The translations under genes and the position numbers were made by a program. From NCBI RefSeq assembly GCF_006538885.1, contig NZ_BJLY01000001.1, forward strand, positions 844,409 through 908,408: 64,000 nucleotides of DNA, given 5' to 3'. Below, in pieces: positions 33,754-41,943 of this stretch. Source of the DNA: Gluconobacter roseus NBRC 3990. GTDB lineage: Bacteria; Pseudomonadota; Alphaproteobacteria; Acetobacterales; Acetobacteraceae. Each line of letters starts with the position of its first letter. The stretch's first letter is position 1. The notes below the pieces were generated by a model. It saw only the letters and a list, made by a program, of their open reading frames with translations, had not been told where the DNA came from and searched no databases.

Positions 33754-35188
33754 CCTTGCGAGCCATACATCTTCCGCGAGCACCAAGCTGATCCATGGTG
33801 GCCTGCGCTATCTCGAATATTACGAGTTCCGGCTGGTCCGCGAGGCCCTGATGGAGCGCGAGCGTCTGCTGAAGATTGCACCGCACATCATCTGGCCGAT
33901 GCGTTTTGTCCTGCCGCATTCGAAAATGCTGCGTCCGGCCTGGCTGCTGCGGACAGGGCTGTTCCTGTACGATCACCTCTGTCCGAACATGACGCTGCCG
34001 CGAACGAAGGCGCTGAACCTGCGGACGGCTCCGGCCGGGAAGCCGCTACGTTCCGAATATGTGCGCGGTTTTGAATATTCCGATGGCTGGGTGCAGGACA
34101 GTCGTCTCGTTGTTCTCAATGCCATGGATGCCGTGCGCGTCGGAGCCGACATCCGGACGCGGACCCGTCTGGTAAAGGCCGTGCGTGCCCCTCAGGGCTG
34201 GACCGCAACGATTGAAAACACCGAGACCGGCGAGCAGAGCACGGTTTATGCCAAGGCTGTCGTCAATGCGGCTGGCCCATGGGTTGCCGAACTGCTGCAG
34301 GATCGTCTGAATGTGCCGAGCCGCAACCGCGTGCGTCTGGTCAAGGGAAGCCACATCGTGGTGCCGCGCGTCTTCGAAGGCTCGCAGGCCTATATCTTCC
34401 AGAACCCGGACAAGCGGATCGTCTTCGCCATTCCTTACGAGCAGGATTTCACCCTGATCGGCACCACGGATGTTCCGTGGGAGCAGGATCCAAGCCATGT
34501 CGAAATCTCGCCCGACGAAGTGACCTATCTGTGTGAGAGCGTGAACCGCTACTTCACAAAGACCGTCCGTCCCGATGACGTTGTCTGGACCTATGCCGGC
34601 GTGCGTCCGCTCTATGACGACAATTCGGGCAATGCTTCGGCCGTGACCCGTGATTACGTCCTGGATGTGGACGCGACTGCCGCGCCGATCCTGTCCGTTT
34701 TCGGCGGCAAGATCACGACGTTCCGCAAGCTCGCCGAGCATGCCGTCGAGAAGCTCGCACCGCATCTTCCCGTCCTGCGCAAGCCGGGTTGGACGGATGG
34801 CACGCCGCTTCCCGGAGGCGAGTTTGCCCCGAAGGATTTCGAGGCACAGCTTCGCCGTTTCAGAGGGTATGCACCGCATCTGTCTGAGCGCAGTTCCTGG
34901 CGTCTGATGCGCAATTACGGCCTGCGGGCTTATGAAATTGCGACACCTGATCCCGAGGGTATGGGCCGGAATTTCGGTGATACGCTCAGTGCGCGTGAGG
35001 TGGATTACCTGATCGACAATGAATGGGCCCGGACCGCCGAGGACATCCTGTGGCGCCGCTCGCGGCTTGGCCTGTTCGTCAGCGATGCCGACCGTGCGGA
35101 CCTTCAGACCTATGTCGAAGGCCGTCTGCAGGGCGGTGTTGTCTCCATTCCCGACCCCAGCCTGGTCACGCGTCAGAACGTCGCCTGA
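33608..35188 (+). CDS. glpD: Aerobic glycerol-3-phosphate dehydrogenase
   Basis: 526 aa FAD enzyme of the inner membrane that oxidises sn-glycerol-3-phosphate to dihydroxyacetone phosphate and reduces quinone. FAD-binding start [58 protein letters not shown] (about residues 18-75), then [48 protein letters not shown] and [25 protein letters not shown], all GlpD signatures. The start ATG at 33608 follows AGGAGA. Together with GlpK it forms the phosphorylative glycerol route. Confidence 0.97.
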   Translation: [526 protein letters not shown]

Positions 35189-35224
35189 CCTCATAGCTTC
35201 ATCTTTTCATGGCGGATACCAGTC

Positions 35225-36112
35225 ATGTCAGAAAACAGGCGTTACCTTGGTGAGCTCCTCTCGGAGTTCTTCGCAGTCGCAATCATCATTCTCTTCGGAG
35301 ATGGTGTTGCGGCCATGTACTCTCTGTACGACCCCAGCCCGTATAAAACGGCCTACTGGGGGGTGTGTATCGTCTGGGGCCTTGGCGTGACGGTGGCGAT
35401 CTACGCGACCGGCGCCATCAGCGGAACCCATGCAAACCCGGCTGTCACGTTGTCGCTGGCCATGTTCCGCGGCTTTTCGTGGAAAAAAGTGCTTCCCTAC
35501 ATTAGCGCTCAAGTTCTGGGCGGTTTTGTCGGCGCGGCCCTCGTGTACTCGCTCTATGTCCCGGTGATCGACCATTTCAACGTGGCGCATAACCTGACGC
35601 GTGCCGTCGATGGTGGTGCTGCGGGCGTGTTCTTTACCCATCCGGGTGATTTCGTCACGGTCTCGCATGCGTTCTGGGATGAGCTGGTTCTGACGGCCGT
35701 TCTGGTGTTCGGCATCTTCGCGATCACCTGCCAGTACAACACGCAGGCGCCGCAGGCGAACTCCAGCGCGCTGATCATCGGTCTGCTGGTTGCGATCATC
35801 GGTGCATCCTGTGGCTATCTGGATGCCTGGGCCATCAATCCGGCCCGTGATTTCGGCCCGCGGCTGTTCTGCTTCTTCGCAGGATGGGGGCAGAGCGCCC
35901 TGCCGGCACCGGGCAACTATTTCTGGGTTCCGATCGTAGCTCCGCTGGTCGGCGGTCCGATCGGGGCGGCCATCTATCAGTATGGTCTGCGTCCCTTCAT
36001 GCCCCGCTATGTCGAGCAGACCATTACCGTCACACCTGAAGGCATCAACCCTGCCGAGCCGGTCCTGGTCGTCTCCAATCCTGCCGAACCCGTCATCAAC
36101 CGTGTCTCCTGA
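35225..36112 (+). CDS. glpF: Glycerol uptake facilitator (aquaglyceroporin)
   Basis: 295 aa MIP-family channel. Two NPA boxes line the pore: SGTHANPAVTLSLAMFRGF and AWAINPARDFGPRLFC; the Asp after the second NPAR is typical of glycerol channels. Six membrane segments are visible. It starts 36 bases after glpD and is followed by glpK after 52 bases, so it lies in the glp operon. The C-terminal tail (VTPEGINPAEPVLVVSNPAEPVINRVS) is longer than in E. coli and contains a short NPAEPV repeat. Confidence 0.95.
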   Translation: MSENRRYLGELLSEFFAVAIIILFGDGVAAMYSLYDPSPYKTAYWGVCIVWGLGVTVAIYATGAISGTHANPAVTLSLAMFRGFSWKKVLPYISAQVLGGFVGAALVYSLYVPVIDHFNVAHNLTRAVDGGAAGVFFTHPGDFVTVSHAFWDELVLTAVLVFGIFAITCQYNTQAPQANSSALIIGLLVAIIGASCGYLDAWAINPARDFGPRLFCFFAGWGQSALPAPGNYFWVPIVAPLVGGPIGAAIYQYGLRPFMPRYVEQTITVTPEGINPAEPVLVVSNPAEPVINRVS

Positions 36113-36164
36113 AATCCGTCCGAAACCTTCCGAATTCTCAAGACCTTCTGCCGGAGAATATACA

Positions 36165-37694
36165 ATGAGCAATAAAGACTGCATCCTCGCCATCGATCAG
36201 GGCACAACCTCGACCCGCAGCATCGTCTTCGGAAAAGATGCGCAGGCGCTGTCGATTTCCCGTCGCGAGTTCCCCCAGCATTACCCCGAGCTCGGCTGGG
36301 TCGAGCATGATGTGGAAGACATCTGGCGCGATGTGCTGGCCACGGCACGTGAAGCGATCGACGAGGTCGGCGGTCCGGACCGTATCGCGGCCCTCGGCAT
36401 CACCAACCAGCGGGAGACCATCGTGATCTGGGACCGTGTGACAGGTCGTGCGATCCATCGTGCGCTCGTCTGGCAGGACCGCCGGACGGCCCATGAGTGC
36501 AACCTGCTCCGTCAGCAGGGCAAGGAAGCCATGGTCCGCGAAAAGACCGGCCTTCTGCTCGACCCGTATTTCTCCGCAAGCAAGATTGCCTGGCTGCTGG
36601 ATCATGTCCCCGATGCGCGCCGTCGTGCGGAAGCGGGCGAACTTGCCGCGGGTACGATCGACAGCTTCCTGCTGTGGCGTCTGACCGGGGGCAAGCGTCA
36701 TGCCACGGACATCACCAATGCCTGCCGCACGTCGCTGTTTAACATCCATACGCAGGAGTGGGACGAGGATCTTCTTCAGCTCTTCAACGTCCCCCGCTCG
36801 CTCCTGCCGGAAGTGTGCGACAACAGCAGCGATTTCGGCGAGACGGAAGCCAAGCTGTTCGGGGAGAAGATCGCCATCGGTGGCATGGCGGGCGACCAGC
36901 ACGCTGCCGTCATCGGACAGGCCTGCTTCCAGGAAGGCATGGCAAAGGCGACTTACGGCACGGGCTGCTTCATGCTGCTCAATACCGGTGAGAAGCCCAT
37001 CATGTCCCATAACCGTCTGCTGACGACGATCGCCTATCGCATCGGCGGCAAGACGTTCTATGCGCTTGAAGGCTCCATTTTCGTCGCCGGTGCCGGCATC
37101 AAGTGGCTGCGTGACGGACTGAAGCTGATTACGCATGCTTCCCAGACCGATGATATGGCAACCCGCATCCCGGACAGCCATGGCGTCTATATGGTTCCGG
37201 CTTTCGTTGGACTTGGCGCACCGCACTGGGATCCGGATGCCCGTGGGCTGATCTGTGGCCTGACGCTTGGTTCCACGCAGGCCCATATCGCCCGTGCCAT
37301 GCTGGAATCGGTGGCATTCCAGACCTATGACCTGATCCGCGCGATGCGTGAGGACGGTGCGATGCGCACCAGCATCCTGCGCATCGATGGTGGTATGGCC
37401 GTCAATGACTGGTTCGCCCAATTCCTGTCGTCCATGCTGAAGGCCGAAGTCGAGCGTCCGGTCAATATCGAGACCACGGCTCTTGGTGCGGCCTTCCTTG
37501 CCGGTCTGCAGGTCGGTTTGTGGAAGAGCCTGGACGAAGTTGCCGCAACCTGGAAACAGGAGCGCGTTTTTGCTCCGAAGATGGATCCGGCCCAGCGCCG
37601 CATCATGATCGACGGCTGGCATGACGCGGTGCGTCGCACGCTGACACCGCCCGCCCAGCCCACTGCAGAGGTCACGTCGATCCGTGCGGCTTGA
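36165..37694 (+). CDS. glpK: Glycerol kinase
   Basis: 509 aa FGGY-family kinase making sn-glycerol-3-phosphate from glycerol and ATP. Signatures: LAIDQGTTSTRSIVF (phosphate loop), NQRETIVIWDRVTGRAIHRALVWQDRR, DITNACRTSLFNIHTQEWD, GGMAGDQHAAVIGQACFQEGMAKATYGTGCFMLLNTG and GLGAPHWDPDARGLICGLTLGSTQAHIARAMLESVAFQ (FGGY signature 2). The ATG at 36165 has CCGGAGAATATAC before it. Last gene of the operon; a strong terminator follows. Confidence 0.97.
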   Translation: MSNKDCILAIDQGTTSTRSIVFGKDAQALSISRREFPQHYPELGWVEHDVEDIWRDVLATAREAIDEVGGPDRIAALGITNQRETIVIWDRVTGRAIHRALVWQDRRTAHECNLLRQQGKEAMVREKTGLLLDPYFSASKIAWLLDHVPDARRRAEAGELAAGTIDSFLLWRLTGGKRHATDITNACRTSLFNIHTQEWDEDLLQLFNVPRSLLPEVCDNSSDFGETEAKLFGEKIAIGGMAGDQHAAVIGQACFQEGMAKATYGTGCFMLLNTGEKPIMSHNRLLTTIAYRIGGKTFYALEGSIFVAGAGIKWLRDGLKLITHASQTDDMATRIPDSHGVYMVPAFVGLGAPHWDPDARGLICGLTLGSTQAHIARAMLESVAFQTYDLIRAMREDGAMRTSILRIDGGMAVNDWFAQFLSSMLKAEVERPVNIETTALGAAFLAGLQVGLWKSLDEVAATWKQERVFAPKMDPAQRRIMIDGWHDAVRRTLTPPAQPTAEVTSIRAA

Positions 37695-37715
37695 GCGTTA
37701 AACATCATTTGACTG

Positions 37716-37747
37716 GCCGGCGCTCTGAAAGGAGCGCCGGCTTTTTT
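37716..37747 (+). terminator. Rho-independent terminator of the glp operon
   Basis: Hairpin GCCGGCGCTC / GAGCGCCGGC with a short TGAAAG loop, followed by CTTTTTTAT, 22 bases after the glpK stop codon. Confidence 0.85.
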
Positions 37748-37946
37748 ATATCGGTCGCGCTATAAAAAGACCTGCACAGTAAAACGGAAATAAATATATC
37801 TAAAAAACCCGAATCCCACGCTACAGATGAAGTTTGCGTGTAAACAAATCTGCTTTTCCTTCGGAGCGTCAAGCTTCGACTTGAACAAGGACGTGGCCCG
37901 GCATTGAAGCGCACGGCACAGGCGTCTCTGAAAAGGAAAGCATGGC

Positions 37947-38993
37947 ATGAAACCAACGGAAAAACGCACCTTCGGGCGGAGCGGAGTTGACGTTACGGCC
38001 TTCGCGTTCGGGACCGCCCCGCTGGGAAATTTCCTTCACGAAGTTGGGGAAGACGCGGCCCAGACCATGATCAATCATGCCTGGGATAGCGGGATCAGGC
38101 TGTTTGATACCGCACCCATGTACGGCCACGGACTGGCGGAACTTCGGCTTGGACATGCCCTGCGCTGGAAAAACCGGGATGATTACGCTCTTACCTCGAA
38201 AGTCGGACGTGTCCTTCATCCGGCGCCGCGCGCCAGCATTGATTTTGCGCCCTGGAACAATGCCGCTGCCAACACAATGGCGTTCGATTACAGCTATGAC
38301 GGCACGATGCGGGCATTTGAAGATTCCCTTCAGCGTCTGGCACTGGAACGCATCGACTTCGTATTCATTCACGATATCGACCGCTTCACTCATGGGGACG
38401 CACAGCCGGAGCATTTCAGAGCGGCCATGAATGGAAGCTGGCGCGCGCTGGAAAAACTGCGCTCTGAAGGCGTGGTCAAGGGCATCGGTGTCGGAGTCAA
38501 TGAATGGCAGGTCTGCCATGAAGCTCTGCAACAGCGGGATTTCGACTGCTTCCTGCTGGCAGGCCGCTACACACTGCTTGAACAGGATTCGCTCGAAAGT
38601 TTTCTGCCACTCTGCGAAGAGCGCGGCGTCAGCCTTCTGGTGGGCGGAGGCTTCAATTCCGGCATCCTTGCGACAGGCGCCGTGCCCGGTGCGAAATACA
38701 ACTATACGCCTGCACCGGCCGAAATCCTTGAACGCGTTTCACGGATCGAAGCCGTCTGCCGGGAATACAACGTGCCCCTGCCGGCCGCAGCCCTGCAGTT
38801 CGTTGTGGCACACCCAGCTATCAAAGCCTTTTGTGCCGGAACCCGGACCGTCGATCAGCTTGAGCAGAACCTTGGCTGGTTCAGCCATCCAATCCCGCCT
38901 GAGTTCTGGGAAGCCCTGAAGCAGCGCGGCCTTCTGGCAGAAAATGCGCCCGTTCCGTCTGGTCTGGCTGAGAAAGAGCTGGAGCCGAACTGA
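37947..38993 (+). CDS. Aldo/keto reductase (sugar or pyridoxal dehydrogenase type)
   Basis: 348 aa NAD(P)-linked oxidoreductase. The AKR tetrad is visible: DSGIRLFDTAPMYGHGLAELRLGHAL (Asp and Tyr), then DDYALTSKVGR (Lys), and FVFIHDIDR (His). The length and sequence style (RSGVDVTAFAFGTAPLGNF, LVGGGFNSGILATG, AKYNYTPAPAEI) match the D-threo-aldose/L-fucose 1-dehydrogenase and pyridoxal 4-dehydrogenase branch, which oxidise rather than reduce. AAAAGGAAAG precedes the ATG. It converges with the Rieske oxygenase gene 9 bases away. Confidence 0.85.
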   Translation: MKPTEKRTFGRSGVDVTAFAFGTAPLGNFLHEVGEDAAQTMINHAWDSGIRLFDTAPMYGHGLAELRLGHALRWKNRDDYALTSKVGRVLHPAPRASIDFAPWNNAAANTMAFDYSYDGTMRAFEDSLQRLALERIDFVFIHDIDRFTHGDAQPEHFRAAMNGSWRALEKLRSEGVVKGIGVGVNEWQVCHEALQQRDFDCFLLAGRYTLLEQDSLESFLPLCEERGVSLLVGGGFNSGILATGAVPGAKYNYTPAPAEILERVSRIEAVCREYNVPLPAAALQFVVAHPAIKAFCAGTRTVDQLEQNLGWFSHPIPPEFWEALKQRGLLAENAPVPSGLAEKELEPN

Positions 38994-39002
38994 CGCCCAT
39001 TT

Positions 39003-40058
39003 TCAAGCCGTGAAGAACTGGCTGAACCCCATGCTGCGCAGGGCACGGCGATAGGCGATCGAACTCCGATCCGCCATCACATGCGCTTCCAGCGTGGGGT
39101 CCAGCGGCAGGTTCTCGGGTTTCTGCGCTTCAACCAGAGCGCGATCCTCTTCAAAAACCTTGCGGTTGAAGTCATAGACGGCCTGAACCGGGATATGCTT
39201 GTCGAAGTTCTTACAGATCGGTGAGAACATCCGCGTCATCCGTGCCGAGACGGGGGAGGCGGCATTCATGATGACCAGACGACCGTTATCCGGAAAATGG
39301 ATTTCCAGTGTGGCCACGAAGGGCACATGCACGCGGAAATGCCGCAGCCATTCGAAGCCGGGCTTCTCCCAGTCCTCGTGACCCACGGGAAAATTGCTGA
39401 CCGTGCTGCGATATTCTGCCTCAAACCCGTCTTTCGTCATCTTAGGCATATAAGAGGGGACAATGGGGTTGTCGGGATCGGCGAAGGTCTCGGTATGGAC
39501 GAAAGCGAAATGCGCCACGTCGATGAACCCCTCGACCTGCCGGCCTGCAAAGCCCGCAATATCGATCCAGGGGCAGTTGATCCGCTGATAGTCTGGCTCA
39601 TCCCAGTGCGGCATCGGCGGAATGTTCTGGGAGCCATCAGAGTTCAGGCATGTCCAGATCAGCCCATACCGCTCGACAGCCGGATAGGTCCGCAGGTTCA
39701 GTTTGGAGGGAATGGCACTGTCAGGATGTGCCGGGACCCGGACGCAGCGTCCCTCTGCCCCAAAGCGGAAGCCATGATAGGCGCAGGCGATCGTCTCGCC
39801 ATTACCCTTGCCCATGCTTAATGGTACGCCCCGATGCGGGCAAAGATCATCCGCAATCACGATCCGCTCACCAGCGCGATAGATCACAAGGGGTGCATCC
39901 AGCAGCGTAACGCCAAGCGGACTGTCCCCCAGTTCACGGACCAGCGCCACCGGATGCCAGCAGCGGGACAGCAGATCCCAGTCGGCAGGCTCGAACGTGC
40001 AGTTGCGGGGCAGGGGAGCAGAGGGCAGGCGGTCGGTCTGAGGGGCCTGTAAGGTCAT
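39003..40058 (-). CDS. Rieske [2Fe-2S] aromatic-ring oxygenase, alpha-subunit type
   Basis: About 351 aa. Rieske motif DLCPHRGVPLSMGKGNGETIACAYHGFRF (Cys73, His75, Cys92, His95), then the mononuclear iron motif EGFIDVAHFAFVHTETF (Asp180, His183, His188). This is the vanillate O-demethylase/phthalate-dioxygenase class: it needs a separate ferredoxin reductase, and none is encoded nearby. The ATG at 40058 follows AGGAGCCCC; the frame is open to 40154 without family sequence. Substrate unknown; O-demethylation or ring hydroxylation of an aromatic acid is the family expectation. Confidence 0.9.
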   Translation of the reverse strand: MTLQAPQTDRLPSAPLPRNCTFEPADWDLLSRCWHPVALVRELGDSPLGVTLLDAPLVIYRAGERIVIADDLCPHRGVPLSMGKGNGETIACAYHGFRFGAEGRCVRVPAHPDSAIPSKLNLRTYPAVERYGLIWTCLNSDGSQNIPPMPHWDEPDYQRINCPWIDIAGFAGRQVEGFIDVAHFAFVHTETFADPDNPIVPSYMPKMTKDGFEAEYRSTVSNFPVGHEDWEKPGFEWLRHFRVHVPFVATLEIHFPDNGRLVIMNAASPVSARMTRMFSPICKNFDKHIPVQAVYDFNRKVFEEDRALVEAQKPENLPLDPTLEAHVMADRSSIAYRRALRSMGFSQFFTA

Positions 40059-40297
40059 GAGGGGCTCCTGGGCGTTGGAGCCCTCATCATTCCTCACCTG
40101 AGCGTTCGCCGATATATCAAATTCAATGATTGTTCGTTCGCAAAAAGAGATCACCGGAGTATCGTGAGGTCCGGTTTGTAGAGTTCAGGCTTTGATCCTG
40201 CGGGACTTGGCAGTATCCTGTCACGCAGTCCGCAGCATGGACAGGCGCGAATGGCGCGTTTTTTCATTCCCTGCCGGCAAACAGGAAGTATGTCCGC

Positions 40298-40552
40298 ATG
40301 ACCGTCCCGCAGCAATCCAGTCCCTTTTTCCAGCAGCTGCGTCAGATCAATGGAGATCGTGGATTTCTTGCAAATCTGGGCGGTTTCTTCTGCGTCAGTT
40401 GTATGATGGGGCTGGGCAATCTGTTCAGCCAGTCGCTTTTTCATGAAAACATGGCATGGCTTCTGGGGCCGCTCATGGTCATGATCGCGCTCTATTTCTT
40501 CGTGCCGTATTTCATCCTGCTGCTGACGAACCGCCGCTCCGGCGAAAGCTGA
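40298..40552 (+). CDS. Small membrane protein (84 aa), hypothetical
   Basis: 84 aa: a hydrophilic start (MTVPQQSSPFFQQLRQINGDRG), two hydrophobic segments (FLANLGGFFCVSCMMGLGNLF and MAWLLGPLMVMIALYFFVPYFILLLTN) and a short basic/polar tail RRSGES. A bidirectional terminator follows. No weak-homology hint to a known family; position between the oxygenase and the sld-like operon may be incidental. Confidence 0.55.
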   Translation: MTVPQQSSPFFQQLRQINGDRGFLANLGGFFCVSCMMGLGNLFSQSLFHENMAWLLGPLMVMIALYFFVPYFILLLTNRRSGES

Positions 40553-40569
40553 ACTGCGGAATGACCCAC

Positions 40570-40608
40570 AAAAAAGGGGAGGCGGATCAGATCCGTCTCC
40601 CCTTTTTT
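40570..40608. terminator. Bidirectional rho-independent terminator
   Basis: AAAAAAGGGGAGGCGGAT / ATCCGTCTCCCCTTTTTT, 18-base arms with one mismatch and a CAG loop, between the small membrane gene and the convergent cytochrome gene. Confidence 0.85.
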
Positions 40609-40626
40609 GTCTGTATGCCACCAATA

Positions 40627-41943
40627 TCAGTGCGGCGTATTGTTCTTGCGCACCTGTGCGACCTGATCGGCCGTCACGTTATAGGAGCCATTGCCGAACG
40701 TCTTGCTGACATAGTTCACGAGGCTTGCGACTTCCTCGTCATCCAGACGCTGAACATCTCCCGTGCTGCCAAAGGCAGGCATGCTGGCATGACCGTCTGC
40801 GGTCGTGCGGTTCACGCCCATCAGGATCGTCATGATCAGGTTGTCGGGGCGACCGGCACCGACGGCGGAGTTTTTATAGAGGGACGGCGCGTACTGATCG
40901 ACTGTTCCCGCACCATTCTGCCCGTGGCAGGCAGCGCAGTTGGCATCGAACAGGTTCGCCGGGCTTTTGTGAGACAGGTTGTCGATGCGTGTCAGCTCGC
41001 CCGAGCGGATATCTGGGGCGTCATTGGCCTTGCCAAAACCGTCACGCGGTTGATGATCGGCGTCATCCTCCATGGGCTTGACCTGGCGGATGAAGGCCGC
41101 AAGCGCATGCAGGTCGGCATCGGTCAAATGGCTCGTGCTGTGTTCGACAGCTTCGCCCATCGGGCCAGCCGCTTGGCTTTTGCCCTTGACCCGGCCGGTG
41201 CGCAGATACTGGACGATGTCGTCTTCGCTCCAGTCGCCGATGCCGCCGGTCTTGCTCGGAGTGATGTTTGGCGCATACCAGCCTGCAAGCGGGCTGCCCG
41301 CCAGATACTGATCGGATTTCTCCATCAGCATCACATTGCGGGGCGTATGACACGTTCCGCAGTGTTCGAGCGCGGTGGCGAGGTATTTGCCGCGCCGCAG
41401 CGTGTCATAAGTGGCGGAATCGCCCGTTTCCTGCTTTTCGCTACCCGCCAGCATGTTCCAGCCTGACAAAGTCAGGCGGATATTACTGGGAAAGCTCAAC
41501 TGCGTGGCGGGGGGCGTTTCCGCAACCGGTTTGACCCCGTGCATGAACCAGACATACAGCGCGTGAATGTCCTGATCCGTCATGCCCGCATAGGAGACAT
41601 ACGGCATCACGGGATACAGGTTCTCGCCATCCCGACGCTTGCCGCGACGCAGGGCCTGCTCGAAATCATGTTCCGAATATTTCCCAATGCCATGATCGGG
41701 GTCAGGCGTGATGTTCGTGGAAATGATGTCGCCCATGGGGGTTGCGATTTTCAGCCCACCCGCGAACGGCGTGCCGCCCTGTTTGGTGTGACAGGCAACG
41801 CAGTCCGCAGCCGTGGCGAGATAGGCGCCACGGTTCATGACATCCTGATCCACATCCGCCGCCCGCGCAGCATGAGCAGACAGTCCACCCAGAACCGTTC
41901 CACCAACAAGGAAAGACCAGAAAACGGTTTTGAAATCAGGCAT
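40627..41943 (-). CDS. sldC: Cytochrome c subunit of membrane-bound FAD dehydrogenase (SldC-like)
   Basis: 438 aa with signal peptide (FLVGGTVLGGLSAHAARAA) and three c-type heme sites: CVACH (Cys48-His52), CGTCH and CAACH. This three-heme subunit is shared by Gluconobacter alcohol, gluconate, 2-ketogluconate and sorbitol dehydrogenases; it carries electrons from the flavoprotein to ubiquinone on the periplasmic face. It overlaps the large-subunit gene by 8 bases (41936-41943). The last gene of the S-L-C operon, ended by the terminator at 40570-40608. Confidence 0.92.
   Translation of the reverse strand: MPDFKTVFWSFLVGGTVLGGLSAHAARAADVDQDVMNRGAYLATAADCVACHTKQGGTPFAGGLKIATPMGDIISTNITPDPDHGIGKYSEHDFEQALRRGKRRDGENLYPVMPYVSYAGMTDQDIHALYVWFMHGVKPVAETPPATQLSFPSNIRLTLSGWNMLAGSEKQETGDSATYDTLRRGKYLATALEHCGTCHTPRNVMLMEKSDQYLAGSPLAGWYAPNITPSKTGGIGDWSEDDIVQYLRTGRVKGKSQAAGPMGEAVEHSTSHLTDADLHALAAFIRQVKPMEDDADHQPRDGFGKANDAPDIRSGELTRIDNLSHKSPANLFDANCAACHGQNGAGTVDQYAPSLYKNSAVGAGRPDNLIMTILMGVNRTTADGHASMPAFGSTGDVQRLDDEEVASLVNYVSKTFGNGSYNVTADQVAQVRKNNTPH

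Noticed and set aside
36138..37622. 494-codon frame on the minus strand opposite glpK
   Set aside because: Antisense shadow; glpK carries every family motif on the plus strand.
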